DNA of 64,000 nucleotides. It comes from Cyclobacteriaceae bacterium. Lineage in GTDB: Bacteria; Bacteroidota; Bacteroidia; Cytophagales; Cyclobacteriaceae. Below are positions 27,302 to 36,952 of the stretch, piece after piece. The translations under genes were made by a program, and so were the position numbers. Every line of letters starts with the position of its first letter. The first letter of the stretch is position 1. The notes under the pieces are model-generated. The model did not search any database. It worked only from the letters and a program-made list of their open reading frames with translations, and had not been told where the DNA came from. The DNA lies in the NCBI GenBank assembly GCA_022841475.1, contig JALHRJ010000005.1, positions 1 through 64,000 on the forward strand. The letters run 5' to 3'.

Positions 27302-28807
27302 ATGACCAAATCAGCAAAATCCCCAATACCTAAAACCGATGTGGTTTTAATGGGCGCGGGTATAATGAGTGCTACCCTTGGCACTATCTTGAAAGAACTT
27401 AATCCCAACATCGACATTCATATTTTTGAGAGGATGGATCGTGCCGGCTTAGAGAGTTCAGATGCCTGGCACAATGCAGGCACCGGCCATGCTGCCTACT
27501 GCGAATTAAATTATACTCCGCAAAAGCCTGATGGTTCGGTTGACATTTCAAAAGCCATAAAAATCTCTGAGTCATTTGAGGTCTCGCGCGAATTTTGGAG
27601 TTACCTCGTTGAAAAGAAATACCTCAACAACACGACTGAATTTATTTCTAACGTTCCGCACATTAGCCTTGTCTGGGGCCAGGACAATGTAGACTTCTTG
27701 CGTAAGCGGTATAGCCTGATGAATAGCTCACCACTTTTTGGTGGAATGGCTTATTCCGAAAATCACGATGAGATTTCTGAATGGGCACCGATTGTCATGC
27801 GCGGCCGAACCAAAAAACAACCTGTTGCGGCAACGCGAATGGGAATTGGCACGGATGTAAATTTTGGTACGCTTACACGCGGCATGATTGACCAACTTGT
27901 TAAAAAGCCGGGTGTAACCATTCACTATAGTACAGAATGTCTCGATCTTGATCCGGATGGCAAAGGTGGCTGGGATGTTTTTGTAAGAGACTTGAAGTCG
28001 GGTGTAAAGAAAACAGTCAACACACGTTTTGCTTTTATCGGAGCAGGCGGAGCAACACTTCATTTATTAAAACGCGCAGAGATAAAAGAAAGAAATGGTT
28101 ATGGAGGGTTTCCGGTGAGTGGTCTTTGGTTAAAGTGTTTGAATGAAGAATTAATTAATAAGCATCACGCGAAGGTTTATGGCAAAGCCTCTGTTGGCTC
28201 TCCGCCTATGTCGGTGCCCCATGTCGACACGCGCTTTATTGAAGGAAAGAAAGAATTATTGTTTGGTCCCTTTGCGGGATTTTCAACCAAGTTTCTTAAG
28301 AACGGTTCGCTGATGGATTTACCCAATTCAATTAAGCTGGATAACCTGATGCCCATGATTTTTGCCGGAATCAGAAATGTGCCTTTAACCCGCTACCTGA
28401 TTGAACAACTTCGTTTAACTCCCGAAGACCGTCATGCGGCCTTACGGGAATATGTTCCTTTTACCAAGCAGGTTGATTGGGAGTTGATGGAAGCAGGACA
28501 GCGCGTGCAGGTGATTAAGAAAGACAAAAAGAAGGGCGGAGTTTTAGAATTTGGAACCGAGTTGGTTGTATCGGAAGATGGAACGGTGGCTGCTTTACTT
28601 GGCGCATCACCTGGAGCTTCTACCGCTGTTTCCATGATGCTTGAATTAATTCAAAAATGTTTTCCTAAAGAAAGTAAATCGAGTGAGTGGCAGGCCAAAC
28701 TAAAAGAGCTTGCTCCTTCTTTCGGAAATTCAATTTCAAAAGATCATAAGCTTGTTGAAGAAACCCGTAAGCGCACGAATGCGGTTTTGGGTCTTGATAA
28801 AAATTAA
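27302..28807 (+). CDS. mqo: Malate:quinone oxidoreductase
   Basis: This 501-residue FAD protein has an N-terminal VVLMGAGIMSATLGTILKEL dinucleotide-binding motif, then the family blocks AGLESSDAWHNAGTGHAAYCELNYTP, GMAYSENHDEISEWAPIVM and VHFG-like FGPFAGFSTKFLK. Mqo oxidises malate to oxaloacetate at the membrane and passes electrons to quinone as a TCA-cycle enzyme. The length is normal for the family. It stands alone, with a palindromic repeat just after its stop. Confidence 0.95.
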   Translation: MTKSAKSPIPKTDVVLMGAGIMSATLGTILKELNPNIDIHIFERMDRAGLESSDAWHNAGTGHAAYCELNYTPQKPDGSVDISKAIKISESFEVSREFWSYLVEKKYLNNTTEFISNVPHISLVWGQDNVDFLRKRYSLMNSSPLFGGMAYSENHDEISEWAPIVMRGRTKKQPVAATRMGIGTDVNFGTLTRGMIDQLVKKPGVTIHYSTECLDLDPDGKGGWDVFVRDLKSGVKKTVNTRFAFIGAGGATLHLLKRAEIKERNGYGGFPVSGLWLKCLNEELINKHHAKVYGKASVGSPPMSVPHVDTRFIEGKKELLFGPFAGFSTKFLKNGSLMDLPNSIKLDNLMPMIFAGIRNVPLTRYLIEQLRLTPEDRHAALREYVPFTKQVDWELMEAGQRVQVIKKDKKKGGVLEFGTELVVSEDGTVAALLGASPGASTAVSMMLELIQKCFPKESKSSEWQAKLKELAPSFGNSISKDHKLVEETRKRTNAVLGLDKN

Positions 28808-28813
28808 AAGATT

Positions 28814-28904
28814 CCCTCACCCCCGACCCCCTCTCCCTGCCTTTGCCGAATCCGCCATTTGGCGGAGCAGGCAGGCCCGCGATGACCGGTTGTAGGTTGG
28901 GGTG
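28814..28904. repeat. Intergenic palindromic repeat, family 1 (copy c)
   Basis: CCCTCACCCCCGACCCCCTC opens the unit and GTAGGTTGGGGTG closes it. TGCCGAATCCGCCATTTGGC and GGAGCAGGCAGG form inner pairs. It lies between the convergent mqo and propeller-protein genes. Confidence 0.75.
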
Positions 28905-28914
28905 TTAATTCAAA

Positions 28915-31900
28915 TCAATTTTTCCATTCTGGCCAGCGTCCCGGTGTATAAGGAGCACTGTTGAGCTCCAATTCTTTTTCCAGTTGCTCAATGGCTGCGT
29001 GAGTTTTTCTCATTTCTTCAAGAACAACGGTAAACTGTTTGGCTGCTATATCATACGAATCTCTAAATGTTTTTGGAATCGGAGCGGTAGAACTCCAGAC
29101 GCTGCCTTCAATACCCGACACCCGTTCGTTGATAGCCGGAATGGTTTCAAAATCTCTGCGGCCTCTTGTTTGATCACCATTCATACGCGTTCTCAAATCC
29201 TGTAATTGTTTTGTGAGGGCATATGATTTTTCAAGAATGGATTTTGCCGGTGCGGGCATATCCTGAACCGCCAGATTAATATTACGCACGCGTTGATCCA
29301 TGTTATTCAGCAAATCTCCAGCGGCACTCACTGCTTTTCGAATTTTAGTAACCTGTTTGTAGAAGGAAACGTTCGCACTCATGTCTGTCGGGATGCTGCT
29401 TTGATCCAATAGCTTGCAGTTAAACTTAACAGGAGCTACCAATTCTGTAACAACACCATCTTCATATTTCGACAACGTTACCGAGTATTGGCCGGGCATT
29501 GCCAGATGACCTTGTTCAGGACCGCCAAATAATTGATCAGGCGCAGGCGTAAATCGATTGTTAACGGGGGCGGGTGATCCATATCGAAAATCCCACACCA
29601 ATCGTTGCAATCCTTTTTTAGCAGGCGCTTTCAGGTGGCGCACTACGCTGCCCGCTTCATCTTTAATGGTAAAAAGAAGATAGGGTTCAGGTTGCTGATC
29701 TTCCATGCGCAAACTATCCATGCTTGGATAAAATACTTTTTGTTTCTTTTCGTATTTGGCTTTCTCTGCATCGGCACGTTTTTGTTTTAGGGTTTTGATA
29801 TCGTCTTTGAGATAATAAGAGAATACAGCACCCACGCTTGGATTAGGTGTAGAAAAATAACTGCTGCCTAAATGACCTTTGTCGCGCAAGCCCAACGGAA
29901 ATCGTTCGATAAACATCAGACTTTCTTTTACAGGGAAAATGATGGCAGGTTTATTTAAATCTTCTTTTTTGAGATAGCGCAGCAGCGAATAATCATCGAG
30001 CACATAAAATCCGCGGCCAAACGTAGCGAGCACTAAATCATTTTCTCTGCGCTGAATTTCAAGATCGCGCACAGCAATAGTCGGCAAGCCAGCTTTTAAT
30101 TGTGTCCAGCTTTGACCTCCGCTGGTTGAAAAGAATAAGCCAAACTCTGTTCCAACAAAAAGTAAGTTAGCATCAACATGATCTTCGGCAATTGAATAAA
30201 CGCTTCCGCGGACAGGCAGATTATTTTGAATCGGCTTCCAGGTTTTTCCGGCATCGGTGGTTTTTAACACATACGGTTTAAAATCACCATACCGATGATG
30301 ATTGAAGCAAACATAGGCTGTGCTTTTATCATGCAGCGAGGCAATGATCTGATGCACATAACTCATGGCCGGAACCCCGGGCAGGTTGTCAAACTTTGTC
30401 CAGCTTTTTCCGCCATCATTGGTGAGATGGATGAGCCCGTCATCAGTGCCAGCCCAAAGCATATTCGCATCGAATTTAGATTCTGCAACACTGGTAAGCT
30501 GCCCAAAGATATCCGTGCTTCCATTTTTTGCAATTGCATCTACTGACCAGATTTTACCCATCACTTCCAGTTTGTTGCGATCTATCTGTCGGCTCAAGTC
30601 CGGACTAATCACCGTCCACGAATCGCCCCGATCATCGGTGCGGAAAAGTTTGTTGGCTCCAAAGTAAAGACGCTTGTTGTCATGCTGACTGATCAACAAG
30701 GGCGCATCCCAATTCCAACGATAAGCGTCTTCGCCTTCACGCTCGATGGGTTTAATGAATAAATACTCACCACTTTTTTTATCAAATCGATTTAATCCGC
30801 CATACTGACTCTGTGCATAAATAAGATCCGGATTAGATTGATCCACCTGTGTTTCAAAACCATCGCCTAATGAAGTGATATACCAATCGGCATTGACGAT
30901 TCCATTGGCAGAGGTTGTGCGGCTTGGTCCACCCAAACTTAAATTATCTTGTGTGCCACCATGCACTCCATAAAAAGGATAAGCGTTGTCGGTTGATACT
31001 TTATAAAATTGAGTAACGGGTAAGTTTGATTTGAAGTCCCAGGTTTTTGCAAAGTCCCAGCTCTCATAAATGCCACCATCACAACCCACCAATAAATGAT
31101 TTCCATCGGTAGGATCAATCCAGATGCAATGGTTGTCGATGTGTTTATTTAGCTCGCCAAGGTTAGTAACTGTTTTGCCGCCATCACTGCTTACTTTATA
31201 ATACGTGTCGGTAATAAAAATCCGGTCCACATTTTGGGGATCGCACGTTACTTCCTGATAATAATTACCAGATGTATAAAATGGATTTCGTTTTTCCCAA
31301 CTCGCGCCTTTATCGATGGAACGGTAAATTCCACCTTTATCTTCATTTGCTTCTACAACGGCATAGAGTACATCCGGATTTACCGGACTAATCGCCAAAC
31401 CAATTCTGCCTACATCGCCACCGGGCAAACCGCCATCCAGTTTTTTCCACGTTGCACCACCATCGGTAGATTTATACAATGCCGATTCAGGACCGCCACC
31501 AATGTAGGTAAACACTTTGCGAATGCGTTGATGAAAAGTTGCATACAACACATCTGGATTTCGTGGATCCATGACCAGATCGTTACACCCGGTGTAAGCA
31601 CTTACGGATTTAACATTGGTCCACGTAACTCCTCCATCTGTTGACTTATAAACACCCCGCTCGCCACCTTCGCTCCACACCGGGCCATAGGCACCCACAT
31701 AAACAATGTTAGGATTGGTAGGATGAACAATGATTTCAGAAATGTGCTCGGAATTTTTGAGGCCCATATTTTTCCAGCTCTTGCCACCATCGTCACTTTT
31801 ATAAACGCCATCACCATAAGCCACCGATCGCTGATTGTTATTTTCGCCACTGCCTACCCAAACCGTGCTTGCGTTTGACGGATCAAGCGTAACACAGCCA

Positions 31901-32199
31901 ATAGAATAAGAACCCTCGCCATCAAAGATGGGTGAATAGGTTACGCCCTTATTAGTTGTTTTCCATACACCACCGGAAGAAGCGGCTACATAATATTCGT
32001 TTGCATTGTCTGGGTTAACAGCAAAATCAGAAACCCGACCTGACGTAACGGAGGGCCCGATAGAGCGCAGCTTTAAACCAGAAAATGTTTCTGATAAAAA
32101 TGTGGGAGTACTTTCAGGAGTTGCCTTTTTCTGACCAAACACAGGCTGCAGAATTGCAATAAAGATTATTGCGCAAGCAAATTTTAAAGATAGTTTCAT
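28915..32199 (-). CDS. Secreted sortilin/VPS10-type beta-propeller protein
   Basis: The start at 32199 (MKLSLKFACAIIF) gives 1094 residues with a signal peptide ending PVFGQ. An upstream in-frame Met at 32325 would push the signal inward. The N-terminal two thirds repeat the Asp-box-like pattern of sortilin/BNR propellers many times (VWKTTNKGVTY, GVYKSDDGGKSWKNM, ALYKSTDGGATWKKL, LIHLTNDGGKSW). A C-terminal beta-sandwich and helical part follow. Such proteins are annotated as glycosyl hydrolases or sortilin-like, but no catalytic residue can be assigned. The role is probably binding or degradation at the cell surface. Confidence 0.85.
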   Translation of the reverse strand: MKLSLKFACAIIFIAILQPVFGQKKATPESTPTFLSETFSGLKLRSIGPSVTSGRVSDFAVNPDNANEYYVAASSGGVWKTTNKGVTYSPIFDGEGSYSIGCVTLDPSNASTVWVGSGENNNQRSVAYGDGVYKSDDGGKSWKNMGLKNSEHISEIIVHPTNPNIVYVGAYGPVWSEGGERGVYKSTDGGVTWTNVKSVSAYTGCNDLVMDPRNPDVLYATFHQRIRKVFTYIGGGPESALYKSTDGGATWKKLDGGLPGGDVGRIGLAISPVNPDVLYAVVEANEDKGGIYRSIDKGASWEKRNPFYTSGNYYQEVTCDPQNVDRIFITDTYYKVSSDGGKTVTNLGELNKHIDNHCIWIDPTDGNHLLVGCDGGIYESWDFAKTWDFKSNLPVTQFYKVSTDNAYPFYGVHGGTQDNLSLGGPSRTTSANGIVNADWYITSLGDGFETQVDQSNPDLIYAQSQYGGLNRFDKKSGEYLFIKPIEREGEDAYRWNWDAPLLISQHDNKRLYFGANKLFRTDDRGDSWTVISPDLSRQIDRNKLEVMGKIWSVDAIAKNGSTDIFGQLTSVAESKFDANMLWAGTDDGLIHLTNDGGKSWTKFDNLPGVPAMSYVHQIIASLHDKSTAYVCFNHHRYGDFKPYVLKTTDAGKTWKPIQNNLPVRGSVYSIAEDHVDANLLFVGTEFGLFFSTSGGQSWTQLKAGLPTIAVRDLEIQRRENDLVLATFGRGFYVLDDYSLLRYLKKEDLNKPAIIFPVKESLMFIERFPLGLRDKGHLGSSYFSTPNPSVGAVFSYYLKDDIKTLKQKRADAEKAKYEKKQKVFYPSMDSLRMEDQQPEPYLLFTIKDEAGSVVRHLKAPAKKGLQRLVWDFRYGSPAPVNNRFTPAPDQLFGGPEQGHLAMPGQYSVTLSKYEDGVVTELVAPVKFNCKLLDQSSIPTDMSANVSFYKQVTKIRKAVSAAGDLLNNMDQRVRNINLAVQDMPAPAKSILEKSYALTKQLQDLRTRMNGDQTRGRRDFETIPAINERVSGIEGSVWSSTAPIPKTFRDSYDIAAKQFTVVLEEMRKTHAAIEQLEKELELNSAPYTPGRWPEWKN

Positions 32200-32460
32200 A
32201 AATGAGGGATGATTTAAAAGTCTTATACAGATCAATTGAAATTTAGTAAAAAGTAAACAAGCCTTGCCTTTCTTAAGGCAAAATTGGGACAAGCGGTTAC
32301 TCAGTAAACTAAAAAGGCTGTTCACTTTTGTAAATCAAAGTGTTCATAATTATACAATTCAGAACAGGGCTGATCAAGATTTACTCGATTTTCAGGCAAA
32401 TACGAACTCTCTAAATTTCTGAATGATTTTTGTTGTCTGTCAAGCGAAAATCTATTGCCT

Positions 32461-32766
32461 ATGTCAATCCGAAGTTCATCTGGTTCAACTTTACTCATTA
32501 TCATTATTCTGGTGTTGACTTTTCCGGTTTGGATTGCCATTGGCGGAGCACTTATTGGAGTTGTTGCCGGGTTGTTCGGAGTAATGATTGGAGTAGTGGC
32601 TGCTTTGTTTGCAGGAGTTGTTGCCTTGATAGCGCTTCCCTTTAAAATTCTTTTTGGCTGGGGCGATTGGGGTTGGCACGGACCTGAATTTTTTGGCAAT
32701 GGTTATGTGTGGTTTGCCGCCTTAATTGTAGCGGCTCTGATTATTTCGAAACGAAACAAGAAGTAG
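32461..32766 (+). CDS. Small integral membrane protein, unknown function
   Basis: The ATG at 32461 gives 101 residues. An in-frame TTG two codons earlier is also possible. Residues 10-62 are almost entirely hydrophobic with Gly/Val/Ala repeats (IAIGGALIGVVAGLFGVMIG), followed by an aromatic loop (ILFGWGDWGWHG) and a final helix before RNKK. Two or three membrane helices are likely. I do not recognise the family, although the shape resembles small stress-response membrane proteins. Confidence 0.6.
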   Translation: MSIRSSSGSTLLIIIILVLTFPVWIAIGGALIGVVAGLFGVMIGVVAALFAGVVALIALPFKILFGWGDWGWHGPEFFGNGYVWFAALIVAALIISKRNKK

Positions 32767-32793
32767 AAACTCTCTCAGAAATTTCAATCGAAG

Positions 32794-32864
32794 GGCACCC
32801 TCTCCTCTGGAGAGGGCCGGCTTGCCAACCGAATCCGCAACAAGCGGAGTAGGTTGGGGTGAGG
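32794..32864. repeat. Intergenic palindromic repeat, family 1 (copy d)
   Basis: CACCCTCTCCTCTGGAGAGG followed by GGCTTGCCAACCGAATCCGC and GTAGGTTGGGGTGAGG is the inverted counterpart of copy b at 17540. It ends at the 3' end of the convergent gene at 32865. Confidence 0.75.
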
Positions 32865-33854
32865 TCAGTATTTCAAATCCTGCCTCATCAATTGCAGATG
32901 ATTAACCAAAGCAGCTTGCCACGAAGTATCGGCATCCCACTTGTTTCCTAAAAACAAATTTCCATACTCCAGGTGCTTGATATAAAATTTGTAAATCGTT
33001 TCCTCTGCAGGAATGGTTTTTAATTCAGCTTCGCCACTGACCACCACTACAGAGGCGATTGAGTTTGCCATTTGAGTTATATCATAGTCGAGGATTTTTT
33101 TTGCTACCAACCCCCGGGTATGAACAAAGCGGAGCACCGTAATAAATCCGCGACTACTGAGGTCCGATTCACTCAACGCAGGATCCACCAATTCATACTT
33201 TACTGGAAAATGTTCTTTCAGAATTTGTTCCAGCTCAGCGTCTGCTTTTTCATTGCCAAATTTTGGCACGGCCACCTTAAAAGATTTGACCATGGCCGTG
33301 TACGTTTCATTTCTTCTGCCTGTAAAATATTTGATCGGGATCTCGGTTTCAGGAAAATCATTGATCAGAAAGTTTTGTTTTTTCTGATTGCTGAGAGCTA
33401 AGCGATAAATGGTTAATAAAATATCTTTTAAGACAGCTCCGGTTTGCCGCCAGGCGGTTGCAGTAGGTTCTACAAAATCACTGGTGTTATTGAATCGGGT
33501 AAATGTGAGGGAATAGCGTTGATTTTCTTTGGTTAAGAAGATCAGGAAAGAAACATTTCGCGAAGTCAGATAATGTGCAAACGCTTTTTCCGGATCGGCC
33601 CCGGCCAACATAAAATCAGTAACGAAATAAGCAATGGCATCAATGCCTGTTTGTTGAAACGCTTGTTGGGTCTCCTCCAAATCCTTTTGAGTAATTCCCT
33701 GATCATACAATACAATGGATCGGGTTGCCAGCAATTCTTCCGGAACCGATTCAGTGAATGACAGCCTGTTTAACAACACATCCTTTTCGTAGGCAGGTTG
33801 GCCATGCAGCGAAAATGATAGGATGGAGAGAATCAAAAGGAACAACCTATTCAT
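32865..33854 (-). CDS. Secreted hypothetical protein
   Basis: This 329-residue protein has a signal peptide ending SLHGQ. The rest is soluble with mixed helix and strand, for example SIVLYDQGITQKDLEETQQ and the DYDITQMANSIASVVVVSG segment near the C-terminus. No catalytic motif or known family is evident to me. It is probably periplasmic. It shares the strand of the Rieske gene next to it, separated by 51 bases. Confidence 0.6.
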   Translation of the reverse strand: MNRLFLLILSILSFSLHGQPAYEKDVLLNRLSFTESVPEELLATRSIVLYDQGITQKDLEETQQAFQQTGIDAIAYFVTDFMLAGADPEKAFAHYLTSRNVSFLIFLTKENQRYSLTFTRFNNTSDFVEPTATAWRQTGAVLKDILLTIYRLALSNQKKQNFLINDFPETEIPIKYFTGRRNETYTAMVKSFKVAVPKFGNEKADAELEQILKEHFPVKYELVDPALSESDLSSRGFITVLRFVHTRGLVAKKILDYDITQMANSIASVVVVSGEAELKTIPAEETIYKFYIKHLEYGNLFLGNKWDADTSWQAALVNHLQLMRQDLKY

Positions 33855-33905
33855 GAAATAATTTTGATTGATAACGACTGACGCTTATCGCTATTGCAAC
33901 ATAAG

Positions 33906-34226
33906 TTAAATACCAATATATAAACCATCCTCGTCTGCTTTAATCGGATAACAATCAACATCAGGTGATCGCTCCTGAAATTCGCGACCGGTTTTCAAAT
34001 TGAACTGATGACCATGCCAGGGGCAAACAATTTCACCGGCAAAGTTTACCAACCCCTTACTCAACGATTCCCCATTATGAGGGCAACGGTCATTCACCGC
34101 AAGAAAGTCGGCTCCTCTTTTTACCAGACAAATTCTTTTTCCTTCTACAATGAGTAGTTGCGGTTTATTTTCAACAAGCCGCTTGTCTGCTTCCGCTGAT
34201 CCTGTAAAGATTTTCACCCACTGCAT
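33906..34226 (-). CDS. Rieske [2Fe-2S] domain protein
   Basis: This 106-residue single-domain protein has both Rieske cluster boxes: C-P-H (Cys48, His50 in DRCPHNGESL) and C-P-W-H (Cys68, His71 in EIVCPWHGHQF). It has no membrane anchor or signal and is of the ferredoxin type that serves oxygenases or nitrite-reductase-like enzymes. No oxygenase gene is adjacent, so its partner is unknown. It is divergent from the amidohydrolase gene at 34283. Confidence 0.9.
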   Translation of the reverse strand: MQWVKIFTGSAEADKRLVENKPQLLIVEGKRICLVKRGADFLAVNDRCPHNGESLSKGLVNFAGEIVCPWHGHQFNLKTGREFQERSPDVDCYPIKADEDGLYIGI

Positions 34227-34235
34227 TGAATTCCT

Positions 34236-34265
34236 TTTGTTCAGGGCACCTTTTTTATACCTTGT
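34236..34265 (+). promoter_or_regulatory. Possible Bacteroidota-type promoter for the first M20 gene
   Basis: TTTG at 34236-34239 and TACCTTGT at 34258-34265 resemble the -33 (TTTG) and -7 (TAnnTTTG) elements, with an 18-base spacing and the ATG at 34283 shortly after. This is a motif match only. Confidence 0.35.
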
Positions 34266-34282
34266 TGAAATTACCCAAACCT

Positions 34283-35596
34283 ATGAAGAAATTTTATCAA
34301 ACGATATGCCTTTCCCTTATTGGCATCGCTGCCTGCGCGCAGATGGATAGTAAGCTGAAAGCAAGGCTGGATGTGCAAGTGCAGGAATTAGAACCGAAGA
34401 TTATCGAATGGCGCAGGTATTTTCATGAGCATCCCGAGCTCTCGAATCGGGAAGTAAAAACCGGAGCCCGTATTGCCGAACAACTAAAGGCCTTAGGGTT
34501 AGAGGTTCAATACCCGGTGGCAAAAACGGGTGTAGTTGCTTTATTGAAAGGCAGTAAACCCGGACCGGTGATAGCCTTGCGTGCAGATATCGATGCGCTT
34601 CCCATCACTGAGAGAAACTCGTTGCCCTTTGCATCTAAAGAGAAAGTGATGTTCAGCGGGCAAGAGACGGGTGTGATGCATGCCTGTGGTCATGATGGAC
34701 ACATGGCGATATTACTGGCGGTGGCCGAGATCCTTTCAAAGAATAAAACCGAGTTGAGAGGTACCATAAAATTTATTTTTCAACCCGCTGAAGAAGGTGC
34801 GCCCGTCAGTGATGGAGTATCAGGTGCGGAGCTTATGATCAAGGAAGGTGTTCTTGAGAATCCGAAGGTGGAGGCGATTTTTGGATTACACATTCAGTCG
34901 TTGTTGCCATCGGGGCAATTGGCTTATCGCTCGGGCGGATTGATGGCTTCTGTAGATGGTGTTGATATAAGAGTAAAAGGCCAGGGCGCGCATGGTGCCA
35001 CTCCGTGGGATAGTGTTGATCCGATTGTGATCTCGAGCCAGATAATTAATGGACTGCAAACTATTGTAAGCCGGCAAACAGAATTAACAAAGGATGGAGC
35101 GGTGATCACTATTGGAAGTATGCATGCGGGAATTCGCAGAAACATTATTCCTGAAGAAGCCATGCTGGAAGGAACCATTCGCGCCTTTGATGACAACATG
35201 CAGAAGAAAATCCATGCCGATATAATCCGCACGGCAACAAAAATTGCAGAGAGCGCAGGCGGTAAAGCTGAAGTAAATATTCAGGTGATGTATCCGGCCA
35301 CAGTGAATGATGCAAAGCTTACTGAACAAATGGCGCCTAGTTTACAACGCGCTGCAGGAGTTGAAAATGTGAAGATCACGTTGCCCGTTACCATGGCCGA
35401 AGACTTTAGCTTTTTTCAACAAAAAGTGCCGGGCTTTTTCTTTTTTCTGGGAGCTTATCCGGCCGATATGAAATTAGATAAACAACCGACACATCATACA
35501 GCAGATTTTATGATAGATGAAAAGGCGTTGACAACCGGAGTGAAGGCCCTGATCAATCTTACCATGGATTATATGATGATGAACAGTAAAAAATGA
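34283..35596 (+). CDS. M20 family amidohydrolase (secreted)
   Basis: The start at 34283 (MKKFYQTICLSL) gives 437 residues with a signal peptide ending ACAQ. The M20D amidohydrolase pattern is clear: EWRRYFHEHPELSNRE, ALRADIDALPITE, the metal-binding MHACGHDGHMA, FQPAEEG, the GLHIQS motif and a C-terminal THHTADF ligand region. Relatives hydrolyse N-acyl amino acids or aminoacyl conjugates (hippurate/IAA-amino-acid type). It is followed 51 bases later by a close paralogue. The secreted location suggests scavenging of acylated amino acids. Confidence 0.93.
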   Translation: MKKFYQTICLSLIGIAACAQMDSKLKARLDVQVQELEPKIIEWRRYFHEHPELSNREVKTGARIAEQLKALGLEVQYPVAKTGVVALLKGSKPGPVIALRADIDALPITERNSLPFASKEKVMFSGQETGVMHACGHDGHMAILLAVAEILSKNKTELRGTIKFIFQPAEEGAPVSDGVSGAELMIKEGVLENPKVEAIFGLHIQSLLPSGQLAYRSGGLMASVDGVDIRVKGQGAHGATPWDSVDPIVISSQIINGLQTIVSRQTELTKDGAVITIGSMHAGIRRNIIPEEAMLEGTIRAFDDNMQKKIHADIIRTATKIAESAGGKAEVNIQVMYPATVNDAKLTEQMAPSLQRAAGVENVKITLPVTMAEDFSFFQQKVPGFFFFLGAYPADMKLDKQPTHHTADFMIDEKALTTGVKALINLTMDYMMMNSKK

Positions 35597-35647
35597 ATTA
35601 ATAAACCTAAATCAACCCTACCGGTCTGACCGGTAAACCCTAACCAT

Positions 35648-36952
35648 ATGAAAAAAATTCTTCTCTTTCTTCTCCTGACCGCTACACAACAGACAATTGC
35701 TCAGGTAAACCCCAAGCTTCAAGCTAAATTAGATCAGCAGGCAAAAGAAGTTGAAGCAAAAGTGATTGATTGGCGCAGGCACCTGCATCAAAACCCTGAG
35801 CTCTCCAATCGCGAAACCAAAACTGCCGCTTATATCGAAGCGCATTTGAAATCATTAGGACTCAAAGTGCAAACCGGTGTCGCGTTAACGGGTGTGGTTG
35901 CCTTGCTCGAAACAGGAAAGCCCGGACCTGTGATTGCTCTACGTGCCGACATGGATGCGCTTCCAGTAACCGAGCGCAACAGTTTGCCTTTTGCTTCAAA
36001 GGTTAAAGCGACATTCAATGGTCAGGAAACGGGTGTGATGCATGCGTGTGGTCATGATACACATGTCGCCATGCTGATGGGTGTTGCTGAAATACTTTCC
36101 AAAAATAAAGCCGATCTAAAAGGAACCATTAAATTTATTTTTCAACCTGCAGAAGAAGGTGCGCCCGTTGGCGAGGAAGGTGGTGCAAGTTTGATGGTGA
36201 AAGAAGGCGTGCTTGAAAATCCTAAAGTCGAAGTCATCTTCGGTTTGCACATCAGTTCCATTACTCCCCTGGGAAAACTTACCTATCGCCCCGGTGGAAT
36301 CTTAGCTGCAGCCGATAATTATTCTATAAAGGTGTTGGGTAAGCAGGCACATGGGTCTGCACCCTGGATGAGCATTGACCCGATTGTTGTTTCGGCTCAG
36401 ATTATTACCGGTCTTCAAACTATCATTAGTCGCCAAACGGAATTAACAAAAGAAGCTGCTGTAATTACGGTAGGCCGGATTCAGGCAGGTATCCGTGAAA
36501 ACATTATTCCCGAGGAAGCATTTTTTGCCGGAACCATTCGCACATTGGATACAGCCATGCAGCAAAAAATTCACGACAAGATTATTTTAACGGCTACGAA
36601 AATAGCTGAAAGTGCTGGGGCTAAAGCAGAAGTTACCATTCGCAGAGGCACACCAGTTACTTACAACGATCCTGCACTCACACAGAAGATGGCCCCCAGT
36701 TTACAAAAGGCTGCTGGAGCTCAGAATACGGTTGTGATCAATGCCATAACCGGAGCAGAAGATTTTGCTTTTTATCAAAAGAAGGTTCCTGGCTTTTTCT
36801 TTTTCGTTGGAGCTATGCCACCCGATCAGGATCCCAACACGGTTCCTTCACACCATACGCCTGATTTTATGGTGGATGAAAAAGCGTTTATTACCGGGAT
36901 TAAAGCTATGCTCGATCTTACCGTGGACTATATGTATATGTCAAAAAAATAA
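35648..36952 (+). CDS. M20 family amidohydrolase (secreted), tandem paralogue
   Basis: This 434-residue protein has a signal peptide ending TIAQ and the same motif series as the upstream gene (WRRHLHQNPELSNRE, MHACGHDTHVAML, FQPAEEG, SHHTPDF). Much of the sequence is shared with that neighbour, for example VIALRADMDALPVTERNSLP, which points to tandem duplication followed by divergence. The loop around residues 180-225 differs and may alter substrate choice. Metal ligands are intact. It abuts the next membrane gene directly. Confidence 0.93.
   Translation: MKKILLFLLLTATQQTIAQVNPKLQAKLDQQAKEVEAKVIDWRRHLHQNPELSNRETKTAAYIEAHLKSLGLKVQTGVALTGVVALLETGKPGPVIALRADMDALPVTERNSLPFASKVKATFNGQETGVMHACGHDTHVAMLMGVAEILSKNKADLKGTIKFIFQPAEEGAPVGEEGGASLMVKEGVLENPKVEVIFGLHISSITPLGKLTYRPGGILAAADNYSIKVLGKQAHGSAPWMSIDPIVVSAQIITGLQTIISRQTELTKEAAVITVGRIQAGIRENIIPEEAFFAGTIRTLDTAMQQKIHDKIILTATKIAESAGAKAEVTIRRGTPVTYNDPALTQKMAPSLQKAAGAQNTVVINAITGAEDFAFYQKKVPGFFFFVGAMPPDQDPNTVPSHHTPDFMVDEKAFITGIKAMLDLTVDYMYMSKK

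Noticed and set aside
32322..32699. Minus-strand Pro/Thr-rich frame opposite the small membrane protein
   Set aside because: It is complementary to hydrophobic codons of the plus-strand membrane protein and has repetitive proline-threonine composition typical of a shadow.
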